Assembly: GCA_000961725.1 (NCBI GenBank)
Contig: LADS01000004.1
Coordinates: 340,492 to 404,491, forward strand
Source: Desulfobulbaceae bacterium BRH_c16a
Lineage (GTDB): Bacteria > Desulfobacterota > Desulfobulbia > Desulfobulbales > Desulfocapsaceae
Reading direction: 5' to 3'
Length of the DNA: 64,000 bases
Both the position numbers and the translations under genes were made by a program. A model generated the notes under the pieces. It worked only from the letters and a program-made list of their open reading frames with translations, had not been told where the DNA came from and searched no databases. Below are positions 63,026 to 64,000 of this stretch, in pieces. Every line of letters begins with the position of its first letter. Position 1 is the stretch's first letter.

Positions 63026-63077
63026 GGAAAAGACTTTATTGTACTCAGAGAAATGAGTCAAGCAAAGACTTGACCCC
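62855..63077 (-). repeat. 223-bp direct duplication, second copy
   Basis: Nearly identical to 62622-62844. It ends in hairpin copy 3 (63057-63074) followed by CCCC and then a GACCCCTTTC array. Few differences from the first copy imply a recent event. Confidence 0.85.
63057..63074 (-). repeat. Transposase-associated hairpin, copy 3
   Basis: Same GTCAAG/CTTGAC stem as copies 1 and 2, again with CCCC on its outer side (GGGG on the minus strand, 5' of the hairpin). Confidence 0.75.
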
Positions 63078-63123
63078 TTTCTGACCCCTTTCTGACCCCT
63101 TTCGACCCCTTTCGACCCCTTTC
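63072..63123. repeat. Five-copy GACCCCTTTC tandem array
   Basis: Units of 10-11 bases (GACCCCTTTCT, then GACCCCTTTC) are repeated five times directly outside hairpin copy 3. The unit begins with the same GACCCC that borders the hairpin, suggesting it grew from the hairpin foot. Confidence 0.75.
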
Positions 63124-63162
63124 CCGACCTGAATTCCTCGGACATCACTGAGGAGAAGTATT

Positions 63163-63402
63163 TCATTTAGTAGTATCTAAAAAATCATTGATTTTATGCA
63201 TTACAACCAGAAACACTTTGATTGACATTAAAATCAATATGATAAAAATTATTATACCAATAATGAATTGAACTGCTTTTGGTATGACGTTTATGAAGGA
63301 AAAACTTGAAAAAATAATAAGAGGTATCAAAATTAATTGTATGATCAGAGAGGTACAGACCAAAGAAATCAAAAATGATAAGATCTTATTGGGAGTATTC
63401 AA
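63163..63402 (-). CDS. Small two-TM membrane protein, possibly 5'-truncated
   Basis: Up to 79 aa, with hydrophobic segments about 8-33 and 43-68 (IPLIIFSSFSF, FIIGIIIFIILILM) and a short charged tail. The AT content is much higher than in neighbours, pointing to foreign origin. The frame has only a TTG start (63402) with no ribosome site, and it begins near the presumed end of the IS256-type element. So its original start may have been removed by insertion. No family recognised. Confidence 0.5.
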   Translation of the reverse strand: MNTPNKILSFLISLVCTSLIIQLILIPLIIFSSFSFINVIPKAVQFIIGIIIFIILILMSIKVFLVVMHKINDFLDTTK

Positions 63403-63453
63403 AATTCTGTGTCACGGTTCATAATTCTCAATCAACCACTGAAGGTAGCGGAA

Positions 63454-63513
63454 GCTGAAACCAGCTCCGAGAATGGGCCCTCAGATATGCTCGTCGGAGG
63501 AGCTGGTTTCAGC
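63454..63513. repeat. Perfect 15-bp inverted repeat beyond the IS256 transposase
   Basis: GCTGAAACCAGCTCC (63454-63468) and GGAGCTGGTTTCAGC (63499-63513) with a 30-base loop, 47 bases downstream of the transposase stop. It may be a terminator that shields the element, or part of its end structure. The spacer 63403-63559 holds no gene. Confidence 0.7.
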
Positions 63514-63559
63514 TGGAGCGGGTTTACGAGAACTATCTTTTTCATAAGACATCAACCTA

Positions 63560-64000
63560 TCAGAGTTTCAATTCCTTATCCAGCCTTCCTTCAAAAAATA
63601 TCGCCAACTGAGAAATTGTCAGGGACCAGTTATGGATCGGCATTGTCCATTTCTTGCTGGCATTCTGAATCCCCATATACAGTAGTTTCAACAGGCTGTC
63701 CTGATTCGGGAAAGCGCCTTTGGTCTTGGTCAATTTCCGAAATTGACGGTGAACCGCCTCAATGGTATTGGTCGTATAGATAATACGCCGAATATCATCA
63801 GGAAACTTGAAATACTGACTGAGTCGCTCCCAATTGTTTCGCCAGGATTTGATGACAATAGGGTATTTGTCATTCCATTTGTCCGCCAAAATATCAAGTT
63901 CAGATGCGGCTAAATCTTTAGTGCTGGCCTTGTATACCCGCTTGAGATCAACCATGAATTCTTTCTGGTTCTTTGACCCTACGTACTTCAGTGAATTACG
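63560..64000 (-). CDS. IS256-family transposase, C-terminal part (cut by window end)
   Basis: At least 146 aa, entering from the right edge in frame (SLKYVGSKNQKEFM) and ending at 63560. The family's C-terminal block is clear: SWRNNWERLSQYFKFPDDIRR, IIYTTNTIEAVHRQFRKLTK (with the Glu of the DDE triad), TKGAFPNQDSLLKLLY, MGIQN and the terminal helix. The first two catalytic Asp residues would lie outside the window. It cuts and pastes the element. No frameshift is seen in the part present. The element's left end should lie near 63405-63425. Confidence 0.92.
   Translation of the reverse strand, partial: RNSLKYVGSKNQKEFMVDLKRVYKASTKDLAASELDILADKWNDKYPIVIKSWRNNWERLSQYFKFPDDIRRIIYTTNTIEAVHRQFRKLTKTKGAFPNQDSLLKLLYMGIQNASKKWTMPIHNWSLTISQLAIFFEGRLDKELKL

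Noticed and set aside
63072..63123. Could the GACCCCTTTC array be a CRISPR?
   Set aside because: Units of 10-11 bases without spacers; a simple tandem array beside a transposase hairpin.

Overview
The window looks like the chromosome of an anaerobic, metabolically flexible Desulfobacterota (delta-proteobacterial) species, plausibly near the Desulfobulbales. This is inferred from the gene set: many multi-domain hybrid kinases, a two-subunit FAD/Fe-S lactate- or glycolate-type dehydrogenase, a TAXI-TRAP transporter, and a membrane protein with the Cys-rich CASCKKIRD motif that I associate with this group. No rRNA, tRNA or CRISPR array was seen.

Layout. 1-1,000: end of an unknown operon, a structured repeat and a small HTH protein. 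1,155-3,343: nicotinamidase/nicotinate phosphoribosyltransferase NAD-salvage pair. 7,951-3,356 (minus): a complete stressosome operon (globin-RsbR, RsbS, RsbT, RsbX) whose last gene carries an RsbU-like N-terminus on GAF-GGDEF-EAL, so the likely output is cyclic di-GMP instead of a sigma factor. 21,262-8,162 (minus): a long operon with a GAF-HlyD adaptor, a PqqD-like/M50/HlyD fusion, a shortened SecA-like ATPase, a second HlyD adaptor, a large LEPR-XLL repeat protein, a PAS-GGDEF-GGDEF-EAL protein and an HDOD remnant. It reads as an undescribed or poorly described export system with c-di-GMP control and is the best candidate for a new system here. 22,000-31,000: Cache and PhnD-type hybrid kinases with an HD-GYP regulator. 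31,100-35,300: UspA, the GlcF/GlcD-like pair, and an SH3 envelope protein. 35,479-46,290: further hybrid kinases, CheR and a REC-REC-GGDEF cyclase. 46,626-53,787: tyrosine phenol-lyase, a chemoreceptor, and a TAXI-TRAP transporter. 54,364-58,618: lipoprotein, sensor kinase and NtrC-type activator behind a clear sigma-54 promoter. 58,703-61,716: a beta-barrel protein divergent from an RstAB-like two-component system, with two RstA-box-like sites between them. 61,770-64,000: mobile-element zone with a REP-associated Y1 transposase, its hairpins, a 223-bp duplication, and the end of an IS256-family element.

The unifying theme is signal transduction. Oxygen or redox (globin stressosome), small ligands (PhnD, SBP3 and Cache sensors) and envelope state feed several c-di-GMP enzymes (two GGDEF/EAL proteins, one REC-REC-GGDEF cyclase, one HD-GYP protein). 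These could set surface-protein export, adhesion and motility. Three copies of a palindromic repeat with compensating base changes, and two REP-pair (BIME-like) palindromes, lie in intergenic spaces.
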